Positions 5,977 to 6,522 of a DNA stretch of 6,522 bases are shown piece by piece. Source of the DNA: Gulosibacter sediminis (GTDB lineage Bacteria; Actinomycetota; Actinomycetes; Actinomycetales; Microbacteriaceae). A program made the translations under genes and the position numbers. Position 1 is the stretch's first letter; each line of letters starts with the position of its first letter. The notes under the pieces are model-generated. The model saw only the letters and a program-made list of their open reading frames with translations, did no database searches and was not told the DNA's origin. Location of the stretch: the NCBI RefSeq assembly GCF_014904065.1, contig NZ_JACXJG010000002.1, positions 8,351 to 14,872 on the forward strand, read 5' to 3'.

Positions 5977-6459
5977 GTGACCCAACCCCCATCCACCGGG
6001 CCCCGAGGCAAGCAGCCAGGGCCCGGTGGCCAGTTTTCACCCGAAGAACTGCGCCGCCTCCGGCTGCGCGGTGACCGAATCATGGGCGTCGGCCTATTTG
6101 TGCTCGGCATCTTCGGCACCATCATCCACATGTCGAGCGTCACCGAGCAATCGCTCGTGACCCAGGTCGCACTGCTGTACCACCAGCTCGACCTCGGCGC
6201 CTATGTACGACCGGCCGACCTCGACCTCGTCGCCACGGCGGGCGTGATCGCGCACGTCGTGAACTACGCCGTATGGCTCTACGTCGCCGTGCGCCGCTGG
6301 AACTCGGGCAAGCGGGCGATGTGGTGCGCCGCCGTCGGCGCCGTCATCGCGGTCGCTATCACGCTCGCGGTCGTCACGGCCGCGATGTTTGCGCATCCCG
6401 AGGTCATCGACTGGTTCGCGAACGGCGCGCCCGCGCCGAGCCCGACGCCAACACAATAA
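5977..6459 (+). CDS. Small three-helix membrane protein with Pro/Gly-rich N-terminus; function unknown
   Basis: The 160-residue protein starts at a GTG 8 bases after the fba stop. Residues 1-20 are Pro/Gly-rich (TGPRGKQPGPGGQF), and 21-35 are a basic helix (SPEELRRLRLRGDRI). Membrane helices lie at about 36-52, 84-105 and 115-139. The basic residues before TM1 and in the RRWNSGKR loop (107-113) predict a cytoplasmic N-terminus and an external C-terminal tail ending APAPSPTPTQ. The layout reminds me of small Microbacteriaceae membrane proteins of the DUF6264 type, but this is from memory and unverified. The GTG has no ribosome-binding site. An in-frame ATG at 6082 has GGTGA 7 bases upstream and would give a 125-residue protein starting just before TM1. 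I prefer 5977 because the basic EELRRLRLRGDRI segment just before TM1 looks like real protein. A terminator-like hairpin sits in the disputed part. No function can be assigned. Confidence 0.72.
   Translation: MTQPPSTGPRGKQPGPGGQFSPEELRRLRLRGDRIMGVGLFVLGIFGTIIHMSSVTEQSLVTQVALLYHQLDLGAYVRPADLDLVATAGVIAHVVNYAVWLYVAVRRWNSGKRAMWCAAVGAVIAVAITLAVVTAAMFAHPEVIDWFANGAPAPSPTPTQ
5993..6029 (+). terminator. Strong hairpin downstream of fba, inside the next open frame
   Basis: CCACCGGGCCC (5993-6003) and GGGCCCGGTGG (6019-6029) form a perfect 11-bp GC-rich stem with a 15-base loop. TTTT follows 4 bases after the stem (6034-6037). It begins 25 bases after the fba stop, the expected place for an intrinsic terminator. 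It also lies within codons 6-18 of the membrane-protein frame that starts at 5977, so it could act as an attenuator, or the downstream gene could start later than 5977. Confidence 0.65.
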
Positions 6460-6501
6460 CGAGGGCCAAGCGGGCGACTCACGCCGCGCTCGACCCTCGT
6501 T
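6458..6501. terminator. Hairpin at the end of the membrane-protein gene
   Basis: AACGAGGG (6458-6465) and CCCTCGTT (6494-6501) form a perfect 8-bp stem. The 28-base loop contains a further GC stem (GCG-g-GCG with CGCCGC around ACTCA). The left arm starts in the TAA stop codon (6457-6459). No T-run follows on the plus strand. On the minus strand the stem runs into ATTGTGTT, so it could also end a convergent gene entering from the right. The final 21 bases (6502-6522) contain GAGGGG 7 bases before an ATG at 6515, too little to call a gene. Confidence 0.55.
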
Positions 6502-6522
6502 GAGGGGCTGGCGGATGCGCGC

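Noticed and set aside
1..6522. Mobile element, CRISPR array, tRNA, rRNA, toxin-antitoxin or phage-defence system
   Set aside because: No transposase, integrase, regularly spaced repeat, RNA gene fold or defence-type gene pair was seen. All genes fit a housekeeping chromosomal region.

Overview
This is a GC-rich stretch of what looks like an ordinary actinobacterial chromosome. The protein sequences (342-residue class II aldolase, GlpX-type FBPase), the GTG and TTG starts, and the small three-helix membrane protein suggest Microbacteriaceae or a close relative. That placement rests on pattern recognition only. No mobile element, CRISPR array, rRNA or tRNA is visible.

Layout. Positions 1-507 (minus) hold the first 169 codons of the P-loop ATPase YchF, which runs off the left edge. 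A 78-base divergent spacer follows. Three plus-strand genes come next: a DEDDh 3'-5' exonuclease (586-1200), an unrecognised 449-residue helical protein with a TTG start and a strong Shine-Dalgarno (1220-2569), and an RmuC-family protein (2612-3757). The gaps between them are 19 and 42 bases, so they are probably one transcription unit. The class II fructose-1,6-bisphosphatase glpX (3792-4790, minus) converges on rmuC. A hairpin terminator between them overlaps the rmuC stop codon. A 149-base divergent spacer with promoter-like elements and a small inverted repeat separates glpX from the class II fructose-bisphosphate aldolase gene fba (4940-5968, plus). A small three-helix membrane protein (5977-6459) starts 8 bases after fba. 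A strong hairpin lies inside its 5' coding region. A second hairpin closes the gene at 6458-6501, and the last 21 bases are unassigned.

How the genes fit together. GlpX and Fba act on the same metabolite, fructose-1,6-bisphosphate. Fba makes or cleaves it, and GlpX removes its 1-phosphate in gluconeogenesis. Their divergent arrangement allows shared control. The exonuclease and RmuC are both predicted nucleases linked to DNA maintenance, and the unknown protein between them may share that role, on context alone. YchF is a conserved housekeeping, ribosome-associated ATPase.

I see no clear new biological system. The points most worth checking are the unknown protein between two nuclease genes, the hairpin buried in the coding start of the membrane-protein gene, terminators that reuse gene ends, the inverted repeat in the glpX-fba spacer, and a symmetric -10 element in the ychF spacer.
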